64,000 bases of DNA from Stercorarius parasiticus (Eukaryota > Chordata > Aves > Charadriiformes > Stercorariidae): positions 270,393 through 334,392 of the forward strand of contig VWZL01002491.1 in NCBI GenBank assembly GCA_013396915.1, read 5' to 3'. Numbering within the stretch: position 1 is the stretch's first letter; each line of letters opens with the position of its first letter. The position numbers and the translations under genes were made by a program. This document shows, in pieces, positions 24,301 through 34,990 of the stretch. The notes under the pieces are model-generated. The model was given only the letters and a program-made list of their open reading frames with translations, was not told the DNA's origin and ran no database searches.

Positions 24301-26474
24301 CACTGGAGATAAAACAATACTACTTACATTATCATTTACTTTCAGAGCAACAATCCTCAAAGATTCTGTTTCTTGCTCTTGCACCTTTATTTTGCAGGTG
24401 CTGTCTTTTTTCCCCACTGTCAAAAATTTTATTTAAACCAGAAAGTGATGAACATGTTTATACAAAAAATTATTACAGTCCACCAGAAATTCAATGGAAC
24501 TGCAGCTTAATCAGAAGTGGGCATGCTATCTGCAGAACCTTCCCGTAATGCGTCCTTATAAGTTTTGCTTTCGAAGGTTGACAAAGTACTGGACTTGTTT
24601 TCTATTTCCAACATACTGCTGCAATATATCATTGCTCTGACCACTGTTGGGCTTGTAATTTGGTTCTGGCCAAATAACAATGCCAGTTTTTCAGTATTCT
24701 GCTGATTTCCACAATTAGACATTCAGCACATCCCCAGCTACATAGCCAGCAGTCACTCTGACAAAACAAACGATCTTGGGAGTGTAACACAGAATTAAGT
24801 CAACAGGACAGAAAGCGTGCCCAGAATTTTGAACCATATTTTGAAATATTACTGAAGTGACAACATCAGGGTACTCAGGATCTCTAACATAAGGGTATTT
24901 GTAGTTTCAGTACCTATTAGTGCCCAAGAATAAGGAAAAAGAAAAAAAAAAAAACACGACACAATTGCCCTGCTGTCAATATTAGGGTGGTTCCATCAGC
25001 AAAGCCAGCATCAGCTTATACCGAACATTGATTTTTATTAATTCTAGCAGAAAAGCTTGGTAAAAGGTTGAAAAGTTCAAACCATAAAAAACATTTTAAA
25101 ACCCAAAGATTTTATATAAATAGCCCTACCAGAATCCTGGTCATCACTGAAAGAGAGTAATTCTGAATGGGATTCCAGTATGTCCAGGGAAGCTATACAG
25201 CTATTCATTTATTCTTTCCTGAATCTTCTATATTACACTGAATACACTATAATATGACTTTAACAGGCAAAATGACACACTTAGACCTGGCTACTGTCAA
25301 AATGTATGGAACTACAGTTACATTTCAAACACTGCATGTTCATAATTGATTACATACGCTTTGTCATGAACAGTCAATATAGATAAGTATCAGTAAAATT
25401 ATAGCAACAGAGCACCATTTCTGTTTGTGTGACGTACGCAGGTAGAGCAAATGCCTGAAACTGTGAGATCAGTAACACTGAAAATATATTATATGCCGTA
25501 GGCATGCTTCCTAGTTTGGAGAGGAAAAACTAGAAAACTAACAGTAGAGAGTCACAGCTTGTTACCCAGCTCTATGTGTACTCACACTCCAACAAGTAGC
25601 ACTCATTGTCTCATTTGTCAATCCCATTATAAGATTTGAAAGAACTATTTTGGTACAAATATTACCAAACTATAACTTTTGCCACTTAAACATTCCTCTA
25701 GATGCCCCTTTGCATCTAGCAGATGTAACTGGAAAAACACCCTACCCTCCTAACACCCAAATTCAGGTTCACTGGTTCTCCTTATAGGAACCACACCCAC
25801 AAGAGATACAGGAGCACTGAAATATTCCTGTCTTGGGATCAGATTTGGCATAAATCTCAGCCCGATGTGCACACCACCTTTTTATACAACAAAGTAAAAT
25901 CTCTCACTCATTTCCTGTTGAACAGGATTCATGCTACTAAATGGATGTGAAAGCAAAAGGTAGAAATCAAATGAAAGATAAAGTCTAGAAATTTTCATGA
26001 AGTCCATTTCCTGGCAATGTCAGCTCCCAGAAGATGCACTCAATGAAAATAAACGTTCAGATACTGAAGAGTTACTACAGCAGCTCTTCCTCATCACTTA
26101 CTCACGGGAGTAAGAAGTGGCAGAAATGAAACCAGGGAGAAGATGATGTGGGAGGAGATACACTCTGCTTAGAGTTTTCTGTTGTCAGGATGGTTCTTTG
26201 AGACACGAGGCAAAATTCAGAGTAATTCTGTGCATTGTTCTTCACAATATTTTCACTAAAAACTGGCATGCTATATAAAGCACCATGCTGGCTTTGTATT
26301 TCTCGGGTGTGATCAGGAGCTAGTTTTCATTTACATATTTCAAAAAGTTTTTACTATGCGATGGAGTAGGAACAAATCTTCAGCAAGACATTAGAATTCC
26401 CTCACTGCAGTTTCTCTAAATCTCCCATCTGTTTTTTAAAAGCAGATATTATGTTGAGTATTTAACATAGCTGT
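21331..26474. other. Gene-free stretch
   Basis: Mostly AT-rich. The first 600 bases (to about 21910) are purine-rich and vaguely recall an old amniote repeat, but not firmly enough to call. The 128-codon frame at 24162-24548 starts at GTG and has no domain. A GT microsatellite (23932-23946) and an A-run (about 24935-24954) are present. Confidence 0.55.
23932..23946. repeat. (GT)n microsatellite
   Basis: About seven uninterrupted GT units, followed by imperfect TATGTGTATG. Confidence 0.85.
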
Positions 26475-27214
26475 AGCTTCTACAGGTAAGTCAGTGATAA
26501 AAGGAAGACTTAAGGAAAATGTGGGCCCTCTCCAGAAGGAAACAGGAGACTTGGTCACCCAGGACGTGGAGAAGGCTGAGACAGTCAATGACTTTTTTGC
26601 CTCAGTCTTCACTGGTAAGGGCTCTAGCCACACTGCCCAAGTCACAGAAGGCAAAGGCAGGAACCCGGACAATAAGGAACAACCCACTGTAGGAGAAGAT
26701 CAGGTTCAAGACCAGCTGAGGAACCTGGAGATGCATCTATGGGTCACGAGGGAACTGACAGATGAAGTTGCCAAGCCACTATCCATCATATTTGAGAAGT
26801 CGTGGTAGTCCGGTGAAGTTCCCACCAACTGGAAAAGGGGAAACATAACCCCCATTTTTAAAAAGGAAAAGAGGAAGGCCCAAAGAACTACAGACCAGTT
26901 AGTCTCACCTTCTGTGCCCAGCAAGATCATGGAGCAGATCCTCCTGGAATCTCTGCTAAGTCACATAGAGAATAAGCAGGTGATCTGTGACAGCCAAGAT
27001 ATAGGTTAGATATTAGGAATAAATTCTTTACTGCGAAGGTGGTGAGACACTGGAACAGGTTGACCACAGAAGTGGATGCCCCATCCCTGGAAGTGTTCAA
27101 GGCCAGGCTGGATGGGGCTTTGAACAACCTGGTCTGGTGGGAGGTGCCCCTGCTCATAGCAGGGGGGCTGGAACTAGATGATCTTTAAGGTCCCTTCCAA
27201 CCCAAACTATTCTG
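26475..27214 (+). mobile_element. CR1 LINE with internal deletion
   Basis: The 5' part is the linker between the endonuclease and RT of CR1 ORF2. At 26494-26808 it reads [38 protein letters not shown] and [12 protein letters not shown]. The frame ends at TAG (26806-26808), where CR1 normally has CAG. The element continues as SGEVPTNWKRGNITPIFKK and, after shifts, YRPVSLT and KIMEQILLE to about 27000. It then jumps to the ORF2 C-terminus (LDIRNKFFTAKVVRHWNRL, RLDGALNNLV, about 27004-27140). The RT palm and thumb between are missing. The 3' UTR follows and ends near CCAACCCAAACTATTCTG without a full ATTCTATG tail. Confidence 0.95.
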
Positions 27215-29153
27215 TTTTCTATTTAACTACTGACCATTTCCCCTTCTATTTTTTCCCATATTCTTTTTGATCAAATGTGAAAAACTTGGCTTTAGTTGTC
27301 TCATTTCCTGATTTTCTGTATTTCAATTATACTTGAATGGCTATATATACAGTGATGATGATACAAGAGTGTGTTGTGAATGAAATCTGTTTTGTACTAT
27401 CTCAGCTTCTGAGAACTACTACAATTTGAGTTCCTTTCTTCCGTAGTCTCTGAAGTGCTTTCTGTAATATAATAATATAGTAAATCCTGAATCTGCTCTT
27501 CCCTTTGCAATACATTCCAGCATTCTGTTTCACATAATGCTGCTACATTATGATTTGCAACTATAAATAATTATCCTAAGTTATAAAGATAAAATATAAA
27601 ACTTTAAAGCAATACCATTAGACACCATACACTTGAGACTCTGAAGCAGCCATACGCAAACATTGATTTTCATAAAAAATAGAAAAGGTGGCGATAACGA
27701 AAAGCATGGTTCCTGCTTAGGATTACTTTGCCAAAAACTTGCTGCAATCTTGGGTGCAAACAATGGAAATAGTAGGTAATCAGTGGCAAACTGCATGTTG
27801 TTTCTAACAGGTGGGGCGCCACATTTTATGCCCTCTATCTCAAAGGATGAGGAGGGGAAAAATACTGTTGTGGGAATGGGCTTTGACAACACGTGAGGTT
27901 CAGTAATAGAAGGTATTATCCCCCAAAAGAGGACGCCTCAGAGATGAGAGGGACTTATCTAAGCCTCTGTAAGGCTTGTGTTCAGATGTGTGAACTTGTG
28001 AGTTGATTTTTGTTTGTTCTGTCTTGTCTGGGCAAGCATTCAATATAACAACAGTGGAAGATATAGGATTCCTGGCTTCTTTCTCCATTATTTTTCATTG
28101 CCTTCCCTCCAAATAGCCCTCCATTTTCCAATAATTTTGCTGCTTCTTCTCCTATTAAGCTTGAGCTGCCACATTATTTAACTGCCTTTACAAAGCACTA
28201 GATTTCTACCTAGATTTCCACTAATCAGGAATTCTCTTTGTGAATCTGATGTGAGTTACCAAGACTAGTCTAACTCCCTTACACATTCTTTCATCTGTTT
28301 GGATTGTACTAGTATAAGGAGGTGGTGGTATGGCAGGTTTTAAAAGCTGCAAACATCTTAATAATCATTTATATTGTTTGTCCTTCTCCTAGCTTCTCCT
28401 TTTAGTGGGCAATTCTTTTCCAAGAAAAATACACACGTCCACTATTCACAAAGAGAGACAAAAATAACTGTTCACATTTGAACTATCATCTAATTATTTC
28501 TTTAATAGCGATGAAGTAGGTTGTGAATAATCTAAATACAGCCAGCCTGATTTCATTATTTCAGTCCCATATGTAGTTTAAGAACAACATTTACTTTCAA
28601 GATTTTAAAAGCTGTGTGTTAAATAGTGCACATTTTAAGGCAACTTTTCATCTTCAATGTCTTTAACTCTACTTTCACTAATCATTCTGTAAAAGTGACA
28701 GAAATATGTTTTTCTCACCGGGATGGCCTCAAGGATACAGCTATCCTTTGTGCCAGTGTGAGATGTGCACAAGGCTGCTGAAAGTCTGCAGAGGCTGAGG
28801 CAATGTGGTTTAAGTCCTCTCCAGATCCACTGAGATGGATTTCAAGGGGAGGGAAGCAGGGCCAAGAGGCTCTCACAGGAACAAACAGCCTTTAGGGTGA
28901 GGTACATCATTGCTGTGCTCTGTTGAAGCTGCATATGCTCAGTAATTTAGACAACTGAGTGCTTCATCTGGGACAAAGTCACGATGCTGTCTTTACATTT
29001 TCATTTGGCTTTCTACTCTTTGCCTTTCTATTTACCCAGGTAAAACCAACAAATCAACCTATTGCCCTGCAACTTGCCTCTTCCAATCCATACCAACAGT
29101 TCCATTAGGTCCAGACAATGAAAAATTTTTAGTGAAACAAATGCTTAACCATA
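27215..29153. other. Gene-free stretch
   Basis: AT-rich, with no recognisable gene. A somewhat GC-richer part at about 28720-28930 matches no family known to me. Confidence 0.6.
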
Positions 29154-29432
29154 CAGAATCATAGAATCATAGAATCTTCATGGTTGGAAAGGACCTTTGA
29201 GATCATCGAGTCCAATCATACACACACAAAAAAACCCCCTACAATCTCTGACACTAGAGCATGCCCTGAAGTGCCAAATCTACACGTTTCNNNNNNNNNN
29301 NNNNNNNNCGCTCCAGCACTTCAATGTCCCTCTTGTACAGAGGGGCCCAGAGCTGAACACAGTACTCGAGGTGAGGCCTCCCCAGTGCCGAGTACAGAGG
29401 CACAAACACCTCCCTACTCCTGCTGGCCATCT
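29154..29432 (-). mobile_element. CR1 LINE, antisense, interrupted by an assembly gap
   Basis: The left end is the CR1 3' tail in reverse (ACAGAATCATAGAATCATAG), then GGTTGGAAAGGACCTTTGAG and ATCATCGAGTCCAATCATAC. After the N run the sequence resumes with CGCTCCAGCACTTCAATGTC, CAGTACTCGAGGTGAGGCCT and TGCTGGCCA, which are ORF2 sequences from much further upstream in the element. The two sides belong to one CR1 insertion. Short open frames drawn across the Ns are artefacts. Confidence 0.93.
29291..29308. other. Assembly gap of 18 N
   Basis: Eighteen unknown bases inside a CR1 copy. The flanks are not adjacent in the CR1 consensus, so the number of Ns probably does not reflect the real distance. 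A separate single N lies at 29554, after a T-run. Confidence 0.99.
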
Positions 29433-31789
29433 ATAAGCCTAATCTATTTAGATCTAATATAAGCCTATTAGATCTAAAGTTTGGTAGGAGAAATCTGGCT
29501 CCCAAAATTGAAGGCCTAACTTAAACAAGTTGAATTTTCACATTTTTTTTCTCNCAAGTCATATTTTAGAGCTTTCATTTACAAAATCAATGTTTACTGA
29601 CCTTTCCATAGTGGTTTAAATATGAAGACAAGAGATGTGTCCAGGGAGGAAAAATAGTATTAATACTGAGCTTGTTATCTCCAAAGTGCTACACACAAAT
29701 TAACTAATGCATGCTAATACAGTGATTAGCTTGTTTGCCTAGGTTTAGTACAATGACTATGTTTCCTAATGCCATCTTTCAATGAGCGATGGTTTGGTAT
29801 CACACTGAAGCCAGGACAGCTCTTCTCAAAACATACTGTGCTTAACATTTGCGTATTCCCCAATGAAAATCATATAAGTCTATTTGGAGTACTGATTATT
29901 TGCAAAAGACAACTGCTTTTGGAGAAACATTTTGAAATCAAGACATGCTTTGAGTTACTGAAAGATTGCAATATTAGGCAGAACCATAATAGATCGTTGT
30001 TGGCTAGGTGGGATGAAGATGGAGCTACAGACATTTCACCCAGGATGAGTACTGGGTTCCTGCATAAATTTCATAGGCATTGACCCCTCACAGCATCTTC
30101 TCAGGAGCAAATAGCATAGAAAGTCCTTAGAGGAAAGTGCTGTCCCTCGCCCGTGGGGCTGTCCCTTCCCTTCTCCTTTAGGGCAAAAAACAACAGACCA
30201 AACAGTCTTTGCCTGTGGCCTTCCCAGAGGACCACACTCCATGGAGAATTTCATGGCATGTACAATTCCAGTGTTCATAGGTTAGATTAGGTACGTTTGT
30301 ACACCTCTCGATGTAGTAAGGTCTCAAGCCACAGGCAGGCCTCTGAAAGCCTCAAGAATATAAATAATAATCATAAAAAATAGTAATAAAAAGAAATTAA
30401 ACCAGTAGCATCACAGGTATTCATGGAGATTTGGACTGACCAGAAGAAAGGTGGCACAGTATCACTGGTACAATGTATCCTGAAACAGCTTGGAAAAAGC
30501 AATCTGGAAAAAACCCAATATGAATATAATGAATGAGCCTTTACTCCACATATGAAAATGTTTCTGATACTGACAAAAGAAGGTACAATATTTATCATTC
30601 TAGGATCACAGGGGACAAAACAACAATATTAAATCATGAGAGGTTTTATTTGTGAACTGACATTGTTTTCTGTCCCTTGTGTTACCAGAATGATAAATGC
30701 TTTCCTTTGTACAGGAAAGAAAAGGTTTGATACTGGCTGTGCATTCTATAGATTCATGCCACAATTTTTTGAGAGGCTTGGTTCAGTCCTCAGAAATACC
30801 AATGTTTACATTGAAGGTGTTAATAAGCATTTTGGGGTGCTTGTTGCTTTTTTTTCCTCACCTTTTTATTTGAGAGTCCCCTTCATGATATTTTATTTTC
30901 TAGGGCAGATGAAACAAGATTCAGTTATCAGAGTTCTTAGGATAACTGGTGGGAATATTGCAGAAGCACAATGTGATCAAAGCGGATGGAAAAGCAATCC
31001 CCCAAATGACTAAGGGCAAAACTGCCCCAGTCCCAGAATTACAGAAAGAGCTGATGTGTATGAGACATATTAAACACTTGCATTTGAATTTTTAATATTG
31101 AAAATAAATGCCACAGCACTTTCATGAAGAATCTATTTGTCTTGAATGCAGCTCATCTGCTACTCCTTGTTATGGATTACACCTTTGACTTTTTATCTAT
31201 CTTTAACTCCTGCTGAACGCTCTAGCAGTTCCAACGACTGATAGGAGGTTATGGTTGTTTTCATCTTTTTCGTACATTTTGTGTTTTCAAAAGCCAGCAC
31301 AGAGCATTCCAGTGATCAGATGAGAGTTAACATACTTTGTTGCCAATATTTTCAAATGCAAGTAATCTCTTCTGGTTTGCACAATTCAGGATGGATATGG
31401 TGCATCACTACGCCATCTAATGTGGCTCAGCTTTGAGAGCTTCAGGGCTTGGCTCTACATTTAGTGCCCTAAGTACACATGGATGATTTTTTTTTGAGAG
31501 TAAATACTGAAAGTGTAAATAAATACATAACTAGCAATCTGATTTCCAAAGACAAGCATGACCCGAAGAAAGGATTATTTCATGATAGTATAATTCTGGG
31601 CATGCCCTGAGTGCTGGAGAAAAATTCCTAGAACACAGACAATTTTATCACACAGATTTCAATTGCTAGGTTACATGCACTTAAGAATAATATTTAAAAT
31701 TACACAGAAATGTATTCTACGTATGTTACGTATTACAGCATGCACGGATAGAATGGCTCTTCAAAATTGCGTGGCGGGTTTTCATTTTC
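29433..31789. other. Gene-free stretch
   Basis: AT-rich. Open frames of 104 codons (29769-30083) and 125 codons (30636-31013) have no recognisable domain, no splice context and ordinary composition, so I treat them as chance. One ambiguous base lies at 29554. Confidence 0.55.
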
Positions 31790-31922
31790 TGTTTCAGTGC
31801 AATTGCTATTACCATTACTCAGACATCTTCCCGTAACCTCTATCAGCCCCAGTCAGGGATACAGCTCCCACTGTGTTGGGTGTAATATGTGAGCACAGCA
31901 CCAAAGAGCTTACAATCTAAAC
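31790..31922 (-). mobile_element. Old amniote interspersed repeat (copy 1)
   Basis: The blocks CAGCCCCAGTCAGGGATACA, GCTCCCACTGTGTTGGGTGT and CACCAAAGAGCTTACAATCT match a repeat I know from turtle and crocodile sequence: CCCCAGTCATGGACC, CCCATTGTGCTAGGCGCTGT and CCCCAAAGAGCTTACAATCT. The minus strand reads TAGATTGTAAGCTCTTTGG, shared almost exactly with the plus-strand copy near 41740. I cannot assign the class (SINE or LINE tail) from memory. Confidence 0.6.
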
Positions 31923-34574
31923 AACTTTTCACTGTGCTTAAATTTTCATGTGTAAAGAAACATATTCACAGACCTTCTTAACCCATAGACTTTCAAAGTC
32001 AGGCCAAACACAAAAATTTAGCTAGACTTTTCTTTCATCCAATAACCTACTAGGCAATAAAAGTTCTGCAAATCACTACCAGCTCTCAGTTACACTGTGT
32101 AGTTCAGAGGCTTCAAATTATATTTCTGACATCCTGTTACACAGCTACTACTAAGCAGACCTTTGCAAATAGCTATATTAATGATATACAAGAAAGAACA
32201 CAATGTACCTCACTCCTGTAAATCTACATTGGCCTTGCAGTTCTAAGACAAGTGAAAAAAATGCTATTTTACATTAAAAACTGTCAATATAAATACTGCA
32301 CAGATCTATGGAGCAATAAGACTGCATTAATCAACGTTTGTTTTCAGAGAGAACTGGATTAAATTATTGTGAAAACTAATAAATGAATAAACTGCAAAAT
32401 CCAATGCCTCGTATAGTTAATTTTAATATCAAAATGAGTTTTATTTAAAAATAGTTTATGCTCAGAGTTAACTGCAAAATACCTAGGTAAAAAAAGACTG
32501 TAGTTTTGAACAGCTTGTAATATCAGCACAAAATTTCTGGGAAACTTTTAGGACATGTGCAAACAAAGTTTTGTGTAGAAAATCACACATACAGAAGTTA
32601 CAATGAAAAGTGAAGAAGTTTCCAGATTTTGATAGATTTCAGGTTGGATGTGTCTAAAGATAAGCCCTGACACTGGCAGGCCGTCTCCCTTGAAAATTTA
32701 GACTCTGTATACAGAGATCTTCAGGTAAACCAATTTCTACTTTCACCTCTGCCTCCAAATGCTGGTCTCAAAGGACTTCATTTCAGCCAAGACCTGTCAA
32801 AACCCCCAAATGCTTTTCATTACTGAATTCCTTCTGTATATTCTCTGTCAGCTGTGTTAAAATAATAAACTGATTGATTTTTGAAAAGGGAGAGAACCTC
32901 TTGAACTCATCCCCTGATTTTGTTTTTTCCACATGTAAAAAATGGGGGGCATATTTAAAATTGTTGCTTGAAGTCCATGCTTTGCATGCCACTTATGGGG
33001 TTTAAAGTAGCAGCAGGTTCAGAAGAAGTTACAATAAAAATAATTTTCAATAGGATGGCTACGAGGCATCAGGGGTGTGCTCCAGTCAGTGTATATCCTT
33101 TTAAATCATTAATATTAATGGCAATTCACTCACAAGGATCCAGCACAGATTAGGTGCCCAGCCGTTCTTAATTGGTGCTATGAAATAATACAACTATTTT
33201 TTTAATATTCTGAAGTATCTGGGGGGAATTCAGGACATTTCTAAAATTCCTTTGAGACGTGATTCTATACAGTTTTTGTCAGCATCAAGGGAGGAAAATA
33301 CACAAAACCCACACTGCTGGATTAAGATGGTAACAATGGTTATATTACTAAAAAAAGTAGAGAAGAGTCTTTTCAAATTGTGTGTGTAGACAAGGAGCTT
33401 AGTTTGGATGAAGCACTTGCAAGAGCACTTTAATGGGGGACAAGAAAGCAATTAACAATGAAAAGCCACTGATGCAAAAGATAGTCCTAGAGATTAAAAT
33501 CTTATTGAAACAAATGCTTCTCCATTTGATCATAATGAATTGAGCTGGAAGATCTGCAAAACCAGTTCACTGAACACACGAGAAGAAAATAATAATTTGT
33601 TACTCAATTATAGTACAAAGCTTTCTGACCAACACACTGCTCTACAGCATCAGATAAATAGAAATAAGAATCTTGGATAACACAATCGTAGAATTAGGCA
33701 TAGTATTATTTGAAATTGAAATGTGATAATGATGAAAATATATATGGATATATCAATTTGTACAGCACTTTAAAAACACAGGAAGAACATGCTTTCTCCC
33801 AAATGGATAAAGAGAACATTCAAGGGAAGAGAGATTAAATGGGCATAGCAGGAAGGCTAGGGCAGGGACAGATGAAGCTAATAGGGCAGGGAAGAAAGGC
33901 ACCATGGTAGAGCTAAACCGAGCACAGGGCAACTGGGGAATATACTGAAGTGAGAGAAATTGCAGAGACGGAAGTGTGAAAGAGAGGGATAACATTAAGA
34001 AGTGAAGATTGAAAGAGGTACATTACATGTGTGGGAACAGACTGCTTAAATTAGAGAAATCCATCAGATCAAGGTAGATTGGGTCTTTATAATGGGGAGA
34101 AAGGTCTCAGATTCATCCCATCTGCCTTTAGGCACCTAGCTGAGACATCCAAATCTGGAGATGCATGTCCAAAGAGGAATGGAGATTGTAGGTGGGCTGA
34201 ATTGCCCTTTGACAGAAGCTTGAGTGATCAAATTGATAACACATCTAAAATAATATGCACAGATTATGCAAAACCTTTGGATTAAATGGGACTGCTATAA
34301 AAGAAATTCAAGGAGGTAACAAAAACCATAAATATCTGCCCAAAATAGCTGTCACAGCGGATTGTTATTGAACATTTTCTTCATGATGCACCCTTAACGG
34401 GTCCTGTGTTCTTCACCGCTGCCATTTAGGGCAAAATATGGTGATAACAGAGGTAGACACAACAGAACAGTCAGCAGTGGTGAACACGGTATCCATAGGG
34501 AAAAAAAAAATCTTTGTTTTTTAGATGGGCTCTATTTAAATATTTTTTCTTTTTAGTTGCTTTACCGCTATAGC
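31923..34574. other. Gene-free stretch
   Basis: AT-rich. No gene or confident repeat. A purine-rich stretch at about 33780-34060 encodes nothing recognisable. Confidence 0.6.
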
Positions 34575-34990
34575 CAAATATGAAGTCACACATCTGGAAC
34601 AATAATGTGGGATATACCAAAATAAAGCAGTGAATTCAGAAAGGGTCTCCAATTCATAAGTCAGGAAACAATAAGGGGAAATTATTTGATTATATTTTGG
34701 CAGTTCAAAGAAGGGAAGATCATGTGCTAAAAGGGCTCTTTCATCCTTTCAGCAAGAAAGATTTAAAGCCTGAACTCAGGAAACCTAAACGAGGTGAAAT
34801 TAAGGGAACTTTGATATACAAATTATCAGAGTACGTAAGTCAACAATTCACGTCTTAAACTCTATGAAAATAAGGAATCAAACAGATAACCTGAAAGGTC
34901 AACAGACTTGGAGGCAGACCATCAGAAGAAGAACCATAACAGTAAAGCACTGGAAGGAACAGATAGGTGGGAGCAATTACAGAAAAGCCA
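34575..34990 (+). mobile_element. Probable ancient CR1 fossil, ORF2 C-terminal region
   Basis: Three translated blocks occur in the order found in CR1 ORF2. AKYEVTHL (from about 34573) is like KCKVLHL. KKDLKPELRKPKRGEIKG (about 34757-34810) is like [32 protein letters not shown] (about 34920-34957) is like IRKNFFTVRVVKHWN. Spacing is roughly right, but each block is weak and stops are frequent. It would be an old L3-like copy comparable to the one near 59 kb. It could be chance; a profile search would decide. Confidence 0.4.

Noticed and set aside
24162..24548. 128-codon open frame
   Set aside because: Starts at GTG, no domain, no splice context. Such lengths are expected by chance in 64 kb of six frames.
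25435..25475. GCAGGTAGAGCAAATGCCTG as a tRNA-derived SINE
   Set aside because: Similar to a D-arm region only; no box B and no tail.
26927..27157. Minus-strand frame across the CR1 copy
   Set aside because: A shadow of the plus-strand CR1 ORF2 C-terminus.
29184..29462. Open frames running through the N gap
   Set aside because: They cross unknown bases inside an antisense CR1; translation through N is meaningless.
30636..31013. 125-codon open frame
   Set aside because: No recognisable domain, ordinary AT-rich composition and no splice or promoter context.
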